Source of the DNA: Methanocella arvoryzae MRE50 | GTDB taxonomy: Archaea > Halobacteriota > Methanocellia > Methanocellales > Methanocellaceae | Direction: 5' to 3' | NCBI RefSeq assembly: GCF_000063445.1 | Contig: NC_009464.1 | Span: 2,666,001-2,730,000, forward strand | Length of the DNA stretch: 64,000 nt | Part shown: positions 43,627 through 52,022 of the stretch, one piece after another | How positions within the stretch are numbered: the stretch's first letter is position 1 | Layout: every line of letters begins with the position of its first letter | Translations under genes and position numbers: made by a program | Notes under the pieces: generated by a model | What the model was told of the DNA's origin: nothing | The model's database searches: none | The model's input: only the letters and a program-made list of their open reading frames with translations

Positions 43627-43760
43627 TGAAATTAAGTCTAAAAACACTTTTTATAAAAAGACTGCTATATTAATAATTAAAGACCAAGCCGATGTTAAGC
43701 GATAATATGTTTGGTATGGCAAGAAAAAACGGCAAAAAATGGGGGGATATCATTATCCCC
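43627..43760 (-). repeat. Right terminal inverted repeat of the casposon
   Basis: Bases 43722-43760 are the exact reverse complement of the left terminus (29218-29256). The imperfect extension reaches ~43627, giving 134 bp, equal to the left side. The DNA from 43415 to 43626 has no gene. Confidence 0.93.
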
Positions 43761-43774
43761 CCCGCTGGCTTTTA
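43761..43774 (+). repeat. Right 14-bp target-site duplication of the casposon
   Basis: CCCGCTGGCTTTTA, identical to 29204-29217. It is followed by ATTTTTAAG, probably the original T-rich terminator of tRNA-Arg before insertion. Confidence 0.95.
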
Positions 43775-44066
43775 ATTTTTAAGTTTCCTATCCATCGATC
43801 AGTAAGTTCACTATGAACAATTATCGGATAAGATAAAATAGTTCAAAATTTGGTAGTTGCATTCTGACTGAAAACTCTGTCTTAAGGTGAAGTAATGGCA
43901 AAGCCTCTCAAGTTAGGTCTGGAACTCGAAGGCACGGATGCCGAACGATAAATGAAAAGTAACCTGGTATTTTCTCGAACGCGGTGCCCGGCAACCGAAT
44001 AAAATGCGCCTGGTTTACAGTTATTCCGCTTAAAAAATAAAAATTATATAGTTATTGTACTAATTA
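43775..44066. other. Host DNA right of the casposon, no complete gene
   Basis: Apart from the short frame at 43896 described separately, no coding sequence is seen. AAATTATATAG (44040-44050) is a likely TATA box for the UbiA gene. Confidence 0.45.
43896..43952 (+). pseudogene. Possible gene remnant, N-terminal 18 codons
   Basis: An ATG with AAGGTG ribosome-like site upstream opens an 18-codon frame (AKPLKLGLELEGTDAER), which looks like the start of a larger protein, cut by TAA. Weak evidence; it may be the stump of a deleted gene. Confidence 0.25.
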
Positions 44067-45053
44067 TTGTATATAGCTTTATTAATTGGCGGTTGGACTC
44101 TTATCGCTTGTGGTGAGAGTATTTACGTAGATCAACATGCTTTTAAGAACATCGCCATCTCTGGTAAAGACTTATTCGTCAATTCAGTCAACTGGCTTTA
44201 TTATAATAGCTATTTAACGGCAATAAGGCCTGCCTTCATCCTTTTAACAATGATGATCATTAATGGCGACATAATAAACATACCTATACTGGGCATAGCA
44301 TTTTTATTGACATTAATTGTGTATAGCTATGATCGCTTCTCCGGCCTGGACGAAGATCGGGCGTCTAACCCCGAACGGTCGGAGCTTTTGATGAGGAAGA
44401 AAAAACATTATCCATACTATTTAGCTTCGTGTATTGGTGCATTGGCCTTACTGGTTGTATTTTTTTCAACGACTCAACTTATGAGCCTCGCCATATTCGT
44501 TGCGGTTCTCGTCAGTATAGGCATTTTATATTCAGTTATGTTGAAAAATATCACAAAATACGTCCCTGCCTTTAAAAACTTATTAGTTGCTTCGGAATGG
44601 GGGGCAACGATAGCGCTATTGTATGGACTCTCCTATAATTCTTATACGTCTGCCTTAACGCTCACATTCACTGCATTCGTATTTCTTAAACTGTTTATCC
44701 TCACAGTCTTTTATGATATAAAGGACATTGAGTCTGATAAGAAACGCAGATTAAAGACCGTGCCAGTGATGCTTGGCTATACTAATACCCTGCGCTTCCT
44801 CACAATAATGACGATCTTATCTTGGGTTATCCTGGTTATGGGTACATTTCTTTTTAACCTGCCTAAACTATCGTTATTCCTGATACCTCTCAGTGCCTTC
44901 GTCTTCGTGGCCATCGGTGCCATGAAGTCAAATGGTGGAAAGCCCTCAAAATATGACTTGCTCGTATCTCTTGAATATGTTGTGTGGCCGTTAGGTATCG
45001 TGATCGTTATGGCCGCTGGTAACATTTTAACTTACTTATCGGCCGTAATATGA
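44067..45053 (+). CDS. UbiA-family prenyltransferase
   Basis: This membrane protein (328 aa, about nine helices) has the two aspartate motifs of UbiA enzymes: YDRFSGLDED (first D-rich motif, here YDxxxxxDED) and YDIKDIESDKKRRLKT (second, DxxDxxxD). UbiA enzymes move prenyl groups onto aromatic or lipid acceptors; archaeal members include digeranylgeranylglyceryl phosphate synthase and others, and the acceptor cannot be told here. It starts with TTG close to a TATA box (leaderless-like). It is the first host gene after the casposon, though its GC is somewhat low. Confidence 0.8.
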   Translation: MYIALLIGGWTLIACGESIYVDQHAFKNIAISGKDLFVNSVNWLYYNSYLTAIRPAFILLTMMIINGDIINIPILGIAFLLTLIVYSYDRFSGLDEDRASNPERSELLMRKKKHYPYYLASCIGALALLVVFFSTTQLMSLAIFVAVLVSIGILYSVMLKNITKYVPAFKNLLVASEWGATIALLYGLSYNSYTSALTLTFTAFVFLKLFILTVFYDIKDIESDKKRRLKTVPVMLGYTNTLRFLTIMTILSWVILVMGTFLFNLPKLSLFLIPLSAFVFVAIGAMKSNGGKPSKYDLLVSLEYVVWPLGIVIVMAAGNILTYLSAVI

Positions 45054-45163
45054 ATGCGGGCAGCCATGTCCCGTATATAAAAAAATGCTTTTTTTATACA
45101 CAACATAATTAATATGGATAAACAGCTAATATTCAGTCGTTTATATCTCGGAGGTATGTGAGG

Positions 45164-46801
45164 ATGGTGGCGAAACCTGGGTCGAGGAAAATGTCCGATA
45201 ATACCCGTCTTAGTGTCGATGTAGAGGATAAAGACCGGTTAATCACAGAACTTCACCAAAAAATTCAACTTCTGGAAAAAGAGCTCCAGTCAAAGCAGGA
45301 AGCTGCAAGACCTCCGGACAATGCCGAGCTCAAGCGGGTTGAGGAACTACTGCAGAAAAGCGAGGCCAATCTGGCTAAGTTACAGGAACTCGCTCACATT
45401 GGCAACTGGGAACTGGGTGTGCAGACCATAGAGATAAGCTGTTCTGCCGAATCTAACCGGATCTTCGGACTTGAGCCCGTTAAGACTAATATTAATTACA
45501 ATACGTTCCTGGACTTTATCGTGCCTGAGGACCGGGAACAGGTTGATGGTGCTATCAGGTCTTCGATAGAGACGGGAGAAGTGTACAGTGTTACCTACCG
45601 TATCAAGCGAAATGATGGCGTATGTAGAGTAATACAGAGTTATTGTGAAGCTATAAAAGATGCTTCCGGTCGTGTCATCAATATTTATGGGACTACCCAG
45701 GACATCACAGATCCCAGGCAACCCGAGGAAGCGCTGCTCGAGAGCGAAGAAAAGTTCCGCATGGTGGCCGATTCTGCTAATACCGGCATACTGCTGATCC
45801 AGGGCGAAGACATCGTTTATGTTAACCAGGCTCTCGCAGGAATGTTCGGGTATACGGTAGAGGAATGTAACCATTTGAAGTACTGGAATCTGGCGCCACC
45901 CGACAGAAGAGAATTTATCCGCTGGGCCGGAAATGCCCGGCAGCAGGGGTGGCTCGGGCCGTCCCGGACCGAACTCAAGATGATATGTAAGAACGGAGAG
46001 GACATATGGCTTGACTGTTCCTGGTCGGTTCCGATGCTGAGGGGAAAGCCGGCTGTGCTGGTGATGTGTGTCGACATTACTGCGCGCAAGCGGGCGGAGA
46101 GCGAGGTTTTGAAGGCGAAAGCCCAGGCAGAACTTTATCTTGACCTGATGGGGCACGATATCAACAACCTGAACCAGATAGCCCAGGGATACCTGGAAAT
46201 GGCGCTCTATTCACTGGACATTGCCCCTGCCCAAAAAGATCTCATCGAAAAGCCGCTTGAGGCATTGAAAAGCAGCTCGAGGATTATCGCTAACGTTAGG
46301 AAGCTTCAAAAGGCAGAAATGGGCGGGTTCCCGTCAAAAACGGTTGACATCTGTAGCGTCCTGGCAGATTTGAAAACCAGTTATTCCAGTATGCCCGAAC
46401 GAACCGTGACGATTGATTTCGATCACGCTTGTCCCTGTTACGTCCCTGCCAACGAACTTATTGTAGACGTCTTTTCCAACATTCTGGGTAATGCGATCAA
46501 ACACTCCGATCCTCAAAAGCCTTTGAATATTGACATGGGGATTGAAAATGTCATATGGGACGAAAAAAACTATTTCCGGATTATGATAGCAGATAATGGT
46601 CCGGGTATCCCTGACGACTTGAAAGAGAAACTGTTTTCCAGGTTTACGAAGGGTGAAACAAGGTCGAGAGGAAAAGGCCTGGGTCTCTACATTGCCAGGA
46701 CACTGGTTCAAAGTTTCCACGGGAAAATCTGGGTCGAAGACCGGGTGCACGGCGACTACACTAAGGGCACAAGGTTTGTCATATTACTCCCTGTAGCATA
46801 A
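45164..46801 (+). CDS. PAS-PAS histidine kinase
   Basis: The 545-residue cytoplasmic sensor kinase has an N-terminal coiled coil (residues 15-65), PAS1 (~75-185), PAS2 (~190-310, ending ITARKRAE), a phospho-acceptor helix with H-box LMGHDINNLNQI (His331), and an HATPase domain with N-box NILGNAIKHS, G1 DNGPGIP and G2 GKGLGLYIA. No membrane segment is present. The H-box HDINN is the form common in methanogen kinases. ATG 45164 lies 9 bases from CGGAGG. It has no receiver neighbour in an operon; a paralogue lies at 49346-50854. Confidence 0.9.
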   Translation: MVAKPGSRKMSDNTRLSVDVEDKDRLITELHQKIQLLEKELQSKQEAARPPDNAELKRVEELLQKSEANLAKLQELAHIGNWELGVQTIEISCSAESNRIFGLEPVKTNINYNTFLDFIVPEDREQVDGAIRSSIETGEVYSVTYRIKRNDGVCRVIQSYCEAIKDASGRVINIYGTTQDITDPRQPEEALLESEEKFRMVADSANTGILLIQGEDIVYVNQALAGMFGYTVEECNHLKYWNLAPPDRREFIRWAGNARQQGWLGPSRTELKMICKNGEDIWLDCSWSVPMLRGKPAVLVMCVDITARKRAESEVLKAKAQAELYLDLMGHDINNLNQIAQGYLEMALYSLDIAPAQKDLIEKPLEALKSSSRIIANVRKLQKAEMGGFPSKTVDICSVLADLKTSYSSMPERTVTIDFDHACPCYVPANELIVDVFSNILGNAIKHSDPQKPLNIDMGIENVIWDEKNYFRIMIADNGPGIPDDLKEKLFSRFTKGETRSRGKGLGLYIARTLVQSFHGKIWVEDRVHGDYTKGTRFVILLPVA

Positions 46802-46912
46802 AACTAATGTATTTTCAACTATGCTTGAGTGCTTACTGTCCACTATCCGATACCTTTAACCGTATTACTTGATAGATTCATCATACCAGAGGCTCATGGC
46901 GTTCAATTTTAG

Positions 46913-47170
46913 CTAGTAGATCACCTTTGTTATCACATTATTAGCATTTATGGTAACTGTGTATGTGCCACCTTCGCCGAGCGCATCATAAATACTAGAA
47001 TTAGCGCATTGAAAAGTATTAGCTCCATCTTTTATGAAATACTCATCCGCTCCCCCATAAGTCTTCATAGTGTATTTATCTTCAACGTGAATGGATTTTT
47101 GCGCCTCAAAACAGCCACAAGTAAAGATGATAGCCAATATTAATACAAAAGCAATCAATCTGCACTTCAT
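46913..47170 (-). CDS. Small lipoprotein
   Basis: The 85-residue protein has a hydrophobic signal (LIAFVLILAIIFTCGC) with a lipobox-like Cys, then a mature part of beta-strand character (KYTMKTYGGADEYFIKDG ... YTVTINANNVIT). ATG 47170 starts a better signal peptide than the frame's first ATG. No family is recognised; it is probably anchored outside the cell membrane. Confidence 0.6.
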   Translation of the reverse strand: MKCRLIAFVLILAIIFTCGCFEAQKSIHVEDKYTMKTYGGADEYFIKDGANTFQCANSSIYDALGEGGTYTVTINANNVITKVIY

Positions 47171-47342
47171 AGTACTCGCCTTCATTATCTCTCCTACTTC
47201 CTCGTAAACAGTTCAAATACACTTCTCGTTATTATCCAATGCTGCTTAAAGCCGGTCCTTACTCACATCTGCTAATTGACAGCAATACTTGTCATCAACT
47301 TTTGTTTCCTGTAAGATCCTAAAATATATTATCGTCTGGCTA

Positions 47343-47719
47343 TGTTACGATATGAACACTTCGCTGGCGATCGACCTCCCGCTTAAAGTGTCTATCGGGA
47401 TGCTGTCGGTAGGTACCCTCATTACACCAGCCTCAATCTTTTATATGACCCAGCACTCCACATCCCAGTATGCTCTGTATCAGGCGAATAACCCGGCTCT
47501 ACGCGGATTTTGCCATCAATATGGCTGTGGCCTACGGCGAAATACGATGAAATCGGGTTCATTGGCCTGTACGTGGTGAGGCCGGAGTACCCTGGGAATG
47601 GATACTGGATCCGACTGTGGAAAGCTGCGCTTGACTACCTCGGCGACCGGAACGTAGGGCTGGACGAAGTCCTGGCGCAGCAGGAGACTAAACCATGTCT
47701 GTGTGATTCATGTTGTTGA
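47343..47719 (+). pseudogene. Degenerate GNAT acetyltransferase
   Basis: The downstream half reads KYDEIGFIGLYVVRPEYPGN, then GYWIRLWKAALDYLGDRNVG, matching the FIGxYxVKPEYRGxGxGxxLW motif A and the RNVGLDxVxAQQE end of a well-known archaeal GNAT family. In that family the motif is R-G-x-G-x-G; here the arginine and glycines are altered. The upstream half lies in another frame and is not recognisable; the protein ends early in CLCDSCC. It is best seen as a decayed copy. Confidence 0.6.
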
Positions 47720-47797
47720 CGGCGTGCCGGGCTTGGACGGCTGATGCCCCGGCCTGGTTACCGTCCCAATGGCCGGGGAAGAGCCAATTTAAAAAAG

Positions 47798-48490
47798 TTA
47801 GGGGCTGCATACTTTACATGGCCCGTATCCGGCTGCCATGGCAGCGTCTCTGGTACTGAAGTAGATCTTATTTCCGTCCAGTATGTTCTTAGTATACCGA
47901 CAATCTGGCAGATGGAACTTTTCGCCACCACTGCCGCTACTTGCCACATAATTGCCACCCGGCGCCGAGATCGTTACTGGCGTGGGGGCTGGTGTAGGCG
48001 TTGGTGTCGGAGCTGGTGTCGGGGTTGGTGCGGGAGTTGCAAGCGGGGTCGATATCGGTGTTGGTGTATGTGTCGATGCAGGTGTTGGTGCAGGTGTTGA
48101 TGCAGCAGCTACGTTTTGCATTGTGGTTTCAACCGGCATAGATGCTGAGTCTGGTGTTGTGGCTGCTACAGGATTTGGTGCTGCCTCGGGGGCGGGGGTA
48201 GCTACTGGTGTAGGTGTGGCCTCCGCCTCAAGTGTTGCGGCTGGTGTAGCTGTTATTGTTGGTGTAGCTAAGATCTGGGATGCATCCTGCGTTTGTACAG
48301 TCTTTGTCTGGGGAGTAGTTGTCGCTGAAAATGTTGCCGATGCATTATCTGATAGGTTTGCCAGGGCTGTTGTTTCTGGTGTGGGACTTGATGGCGGGCT
48401 TTTTAGAGTCGAACCAGTCATGCAGCAACAGCAGCCGCTAGTTAATAGTGCTATGCAGACTAAGGCGAACAGTATTAGTTTATATTTCAT
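47798..48490 (-). CDS. Secreted lipoprotein with PT-rich stalk and C-terminal Ada-like zinc domain
   Basis: The 230-aa protein has a signal peptide with lipobox (LLTSGC), an extended linker of ATPTP repeats (~residues 30-175), and a C-terminal ~40-residue domain FHLPDCRYTKNI ... GYGPCKVCSP, the pattern of Ada/ComEA-type metal-binding tips found on secreted nucleases. The tip probably binds zinc. Low-complexity coding DNA gives long shadow frames on the other strand. Confidence 0.7.
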   Translation of the reverse strand: MKYKLILFALVCIALLTSGCCCCMTGSTLKSPPSSPTPETTALANLSDNASATFSATTTPQTKTVQTQDASQILATPTITATPAATLEAEATPTPVATPAPEAAPNPVAATTPDSASMPVETTMQNVAAASTPAPTPASTHTPTPISTPLATPAPTPTPAPTPTPTPAPTPVTISAPGGNYVASSGSGGEKFHLPDCRYTKNILDGNKIYFSTRDAAMAAGYGPCKVCSP

Positions 48491-48808
48491 GTGTCCTCAT
48501 ATCTCCTGGTACTCGTCGGATTGTTCTAATAAAACAAATTATAAAAAACAAGTATATGATAATTAATCGATATATTCACTTATTTTACGACTGATTGTCA
48601 TGGTAAATGGTGGGCTATTCAGCTTCAAAATCCGCTATTGTTATGACACTACTTGCGATAACACCGGTTGTTACCCGTTATCCGACGCTTGTATTGAGTC
48701 ATGAAGAAAGCAGGATGACCTCTGCACTTGTACCTGCATCGCCGGTAAATACTGTTCTTCTCTGATTATCGGATGAAGAATGGTATGCTGATAATTGGCT
48801 GTTGGCAC
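48491..48808. other. Gene-free stretch before the class A repeat
   Basis: This part of the 523-base gap (48491-49012) shows no coding frame with family signs; it ends in the half-copy repeat at 48809-48925. Confidence 0.5.
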
Positions 48809-48925
48809 TTTGGCGTTCCATGAAAAATTAGCTCTTGGCGAGCTTGGCCTCTTGGCGTGCCTGGCGGTATTTTCAACCTATATCGGACCAACTTTCAATT
48901 TTTCATAGCCTTTACCTGAATATCC
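48809..48925. repeat. Half-copy of the class A repeat
   Basis: From TTTGGCGTTCCATGAAAAAT to CTTTACCTGAA, this stretch is closely similar to 9808-9926, including TTGGCG units and the ATTTTTCATAGCC tail. The left arm of the hairpin is missing here. Confidence 0.85.
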
Positions 48926-49012
48926 TGTTTTTCATAAGTGAGTAATTCCTATACGGTTGCCTGTGTCCGCTGAGTCACAAATTATAAGGTTTACTATGCT
49001 CATTTGATCTCG

Positions 49013-49267
49013 ATGCCCAGCATAGCCATCATCGACAGCGATCCTAACATGGCCAGAATCTGTGAGACAGCCTTTGCGTCAAGAGGGCATACTCTTGCTT
49101 TCCACGCCGCTAACTGTGCGGAAGCGCTCGAAAAGCTCAGAGCCTCAACGAAAACGCCTGACATGATAGTCGTTAGCTCAGATCACGGATCTGAAGCGCT
49201 GAAGACTATCAAGTCCGAGCACCCGTCGATCATCGTCAAAGAGGTCCGGGGTAAGAATACTAAGTAA
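49013..49267 (+). CDS. Short receiver-like protein
   Basis: An 84-residue protein resembles the first two thirds of a response-regulator receiver: SIAIIDSDPNMARICETAF (beta1 with acidic pair reduced to DSD), and MIVVSSD (beta3; the usual phosphoryl Asp position appears as S or D). The C-terminal part (beta4-alpha5) is short or missing. It may be a decayed or specialised receiver; the adjacent kinase is convergent. Confidence 0.55.
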   Translation: MPSIAIIDSDPNMARICETAFASRGHTLAFHAANCAEALEKLRASTKTPDMIVVSSDHGSEALKTIKSEHPSIIVKEVRGKNTK

Positions 49268-49345
49268 AACCCGGGCACTGTTACCCGATCAACTTATCGC
49301 CGCATTTCCTCATCGGCTACGGTTCTACCATCCTTCACTTCTCTC

Positions 49346-50854
49346 TTATGCCCCTGCTACCGGGAGGTAGACGTTGAACCGGGCGCCCTTCCTGTGATCG
49401 CCGGGAACCCTGTCGGTGACTTCTATCAGGCCTCCGAAGCTCTCTACCAGCGTCTTCACAATGTAGAGGCCCAGGCCGGTGCCCTTTGCCTTCGTCTGCC
49501 CGCGTTTAAACCGCTGGAAGATCAGTTCTTTCTTCTCGTCGGGTATTCCATCGCCATTATCTACTACTGAAATCCTGTAGTAATTTACGCCATTACGTTC
49601 GACCCTGGCGACGTCGATGTCGATCATTACAGGATCATGCACGTGTTTCACAGCATTGTCTACTAGGTTGCTGATGACATCCTTGATCAGGGGGCTGACC
49701 ATCACTCTCTGGCCGGTTGCAGGCGTGTAGCGAATTGTGACGTCCCTGCCCGGGATGTCGGAGTACACATTTATGATTTCCTCTATAATCGGGCACAGGT
49801 CCAGAGGCTCTGCCTTGTATTCGCCCGACCTGACCTTCTGCAGCGTGCGGACATTGTGGATGAGGTTGACGCTCCGCTTCAACGTCCTGAACGGTATGTC
49901 CAGCATGTCCTTCTTTCTGACGTCCAGCTTTCCCTCCTCGTCAAGCACGCTGAGCGCCAGCTCGAGCTGCATGAGGATGATATGGTGCATGTTGGAGATG
50001 TCGTGGCTCATCAGGTCCAGGTAAAGTTCTGCCTGTGCTTTCGCAGCCTTCAGCTCTTCTTCAGCCTGTTTGCGCTCGGTGATGTCCTGCACAATGCCTA
50101 TGGACCGGATGATCTTGCCCGAGCTGTCCCTGTAGTGCTCGCATTTCTCGTGCACAATTCGGACCTGCCCGTCGGTTTTTCTAACGATCCGGTGCTCGAT
50201 ACTGTAGCTGTTTTTACCGAGCCTGACTGATCTGGTGTAAGCCTCGTCCACCGCTGCCCGATCATCCGGGTGCACGAATCTGAGGAACGCCTCGTACGTA
50301 GCACCGAACTCCTGCGGCTGCAGGCCGAAGATCCTGTATACCTCGTCAGACCACGTCAGCTGATTTGTGGTCAGATCAAGTTCCCAGTTACCGAGGCCGG
50401 CGATCTCCTGGGATTTTTCGAGGATGGCGCGGAGCCTGTTCATGGCTTCCTCCGCCTGTTTCCTGTCGGTGATATCTCGGATGATCTCAATGAAAGCCAT
50501 TTCGTCTCCGAGCACCGCTCTCTGCGCGCTGACCTCTGCCGGGAACACGCTGCCGTCTCTACGCCTGTATGCGGCCTCAAAAACCTGTCCCTGCCGGCAC
50601 TTCTCGAGATGCCCGGACATGTCTGGCTTTCCGTAAATGGGGAGCAGGTCTGCAAGGTTCATCCTGAGCAGCTCTTCTTTAGCATATCCGAATGCTTTAA
50701 TAAGCGAGTTGTTGACCTCGACTATTCTTCCGTCCGGGCGAATGATCAGCATGGGTTCGTGGGCGGTTTCAAAGATAACTCTATAAAAATTATTTTCATT
50801 TTTCAACCCATGCCCGCTATACACTCCTATGTCCTCCGGACGAATAATGACCAA
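49346..50854 (-). CDS. PAS-PAS histidine kinase (paralogue of 45164)
   Basis: The 502-residue kinase has the same layout as the one at 45164: PAS1 (~20-130; ETAHEPMLIIRPDGRIVEVN), PAS2 (~140-265; LGNWELDLTTNQLTWSDEV), H-box LMSHDISNMHHI (His284), N-box NLVDNAVKHV, G1 DNGDGIP, and G2 GTGLGLYIV. The phrase AKAQAELYLDLM before the H-box is shared. No transmembrane segment. It ends in GARFNVYLPVAGA, close to the paralogue's end. Partner regulators are not obvious. Confidence 0.9.
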   Translation of the reverse strand: MVIIRPEDIGVYSGHGLKNENNFYRVIFETAHEPMLIIRPDGRIVEVNNSLIKAFGYAKEELLRMNLADLLPIYGKPDMSGHLEKCRQGQVFEAAYRRRDGSVFPAEVSAQRAVLGDEMAFIEIIRDITDRKQAEEAMNRLRAILEKSQEIAGLGNWELDLTTNQLTWSDEVYRIFGLQPQEFGATYEAFLRFVHPDDRAAVDEAYTRSVRLGKNSYSIEHRIVRKTDGQVRIVHEKCEHYRDSSGKIIRSIGIVQDITERKQAEEELKAAKAQAELYLDLMSHDISNMHHIILMQLELALSVLDEEGKLDVRKKDMLDIPFRTLKRSVNLIHNVRTLQKVRSGEYKAEPLDLCPIIEEIINVYSDIPGRDVTIRYTPATGQRVMVSPLIKDVISNLVDNAVKHVHDPVMIDIDVARVERNGVNYYRISVVDNGDGIPDEKKELIFQRFKRGQTKAKGTGLGLYIVKTLVESFGGLIEVTDRVPGDHRKGARFNVYLPVAGA

Positions 50855-51135
50855 ATATGACTGCTACTGGCGCCCAATATTTTCTCTATGGCAAAATATT
50901 ATTGTATTTCAGCAAATTAAAAACCTCCTTGTTACTATATATGTTTTGTAATTGTATTAACTGAGGTATTTCTACAAGGCGTTAGTCTGTAAGATTTTTC
51001 CTCTGATTGTGATTCTGGCAGGCGGAGAGATCAATGATCCGGCTGCTCATACTGGCAAAAAACCGGGCAACTCAGGCATTATGCTGCCCCGAACTTTTTA
51101 CCCTGATCTTCCCTGATCACTCACGGGGTGGATGA

Positions 51136-51894
51136 ATGATCTCGAAACCTAAACTGTGGCTCACAGTAGTTATGGCTGTGGCAATATTACTCGCTACACT
51201 GGCTATAACTTCCGGAGTCTCTATAAGTCAACTCAGTTATCCTGCCACGTGTGCCCCGCCTTGCGGGACTTCCACGTGTCCTGTAACGTATCCTGGCGGT
51301 CAGTATAGCTGTCCATATCAGTATGGCTATCCGTATTCACCTTATATGCCGTCTTATGGCCTGCCAGCGGGATATCCTTTGCTTTCGCCAATCCGGTTCC
51401 CCGGGGTGTTCCCCGGCTTCCCAATTCAGTTCCCGAGGCCGATCCCTGCGCCCATGCCCGGCTTCCCGATGCCTACGTGGCCGCCCATCGTGACTCCGAC
51501 GCCGCCGACAGGTCCACCGACTCCGACTCCGGTACCATCGCCGACGGTTGTGCCTACCATAACACCTACGCCGATTGTATCTCCTGAGCCCACTATAGTG
51601 CCGACGGTGACGCCGACTCCTGTTCCAACGGTGACACCTACGCCGATTGTATCTCCTGAGCCGACAATCGTTCCTACCATAACACCTACGCCGATTGTAT
51701 CTCCTGAGCCCACTATAGTGCCGACGGTGACGCCGACTCCGGTTCCGACGCTGGAGCCGGCTCCGATTGTGTCTCCTGAGCCTACTATCGCGCCTACGCC
51801 GACTGTCGTGCCCACGCCAACGGCTACCATAGAGCCGACACCCGTGGTGACTGCGACACCGACGCCTACCGCGATACCGGCAATATTCAGGTAA
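51136..51894 (+). CDS. Secreted PT-repeat protein
   Basis: The 252-aa protein has a signal peptide (TVVMAVAILLATLAITSG), a Cys-pair and Tyr/Pro-rich segment (residues 35-95), and then about 130 residues of PTP repeats with recurring PTPIVSPEPTIVPT. There is no anchoring helix at the C terminus. It is presumably exported and may form an extended stalk or matrix protein. DNA-level repeats in the second half expand easily. Confidence 0.65.
   Translation: MISKPKLWLTVVMAVAILLATLAITSGVSISQLSYPATCAPPCGTSTCPVTYPGGQYSCPYQYGYPYSPYMPSYGLPAGYPLLSPIRFPGVFPGFPIQFPRPIPAPMPGFPMPTWPPIVTPTPPTGPPTPTPVPSPTVVPTITPTPIVSPEPTIVPTVTPTPVPTVTPTPIVSPEPTIVPTITPTPIVSPEPTIVPTVTPTPVPTLEPAPIVSPEPTIAPTPTVVPTPTATIEPTPVVTATPTPTAIPAIFR
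51553..51755 (+). repeat. 120-bp direct repeats within the PT-rich gene
   Basis: CCTACCATAACACCTACGCC begins at 51553 and again at 51673; about 80 bases following each are nearly identical, so a 120-bp (40-codon) segment has been duplicated. Shorter 9-15 bp units fill the area. Confidence 0.75.
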
Positions 51895-52022
51895 AACAGT
51901 CCGGACTATCCCCGCAGTAACTCATGTCAGAACATGCCGGGAGGGGCACAATCCATCCCGGCATCTGACCTTTTCTTATGCAGTTCTCCTGCCCTGTACT
52001 TTTTACTAATCCTGTGTACTAA

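Larger units (their letters stand above)
29218..43760. mobile_element. Casposon (Cas1-dependent self-synthesising DNA transposon), 14,543 bp
   Basis: All the defining features of a casposon are present. They are terminal inverted repeats (39 bp perfect), a 14-bp target duplication at the 3' end of a tRNA gene, a stand-alone Cas1 with no Cas2, Cas4 or CRISPR array, a family B DNA polymerase, an HNH nuclease and HTH proteins. The gene content with PolB and HNH fits the casposon family found in methanogens (family 2). The core is two divergent operons (35095-36096/cas1 leftward and 36323-40162 rightward). The left third carries an IS4 insertion and AT-rich SIR2/HEPN cargo; the right third carries membrane and zinc-finger genes. 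Both termini are intact, so the element may still be mobile. I recall that casposons were reported in Methanocella, so this copy may be listed. Confidence 0.95.

Noticed and set aside
47952-48566. Plus-strand 204-aa Val/Gly-rich frame
   Set aside because: Antisense shadow of the PTP-repeat lipoprotein gene on the minus strand; composition GVGVGAG mirrors PTPAP codons.
51426-51830. Minus-strand Gly/Val/Thr-rich frame
   Set aside because: Antisense of the PT-repeat gene at 51136.
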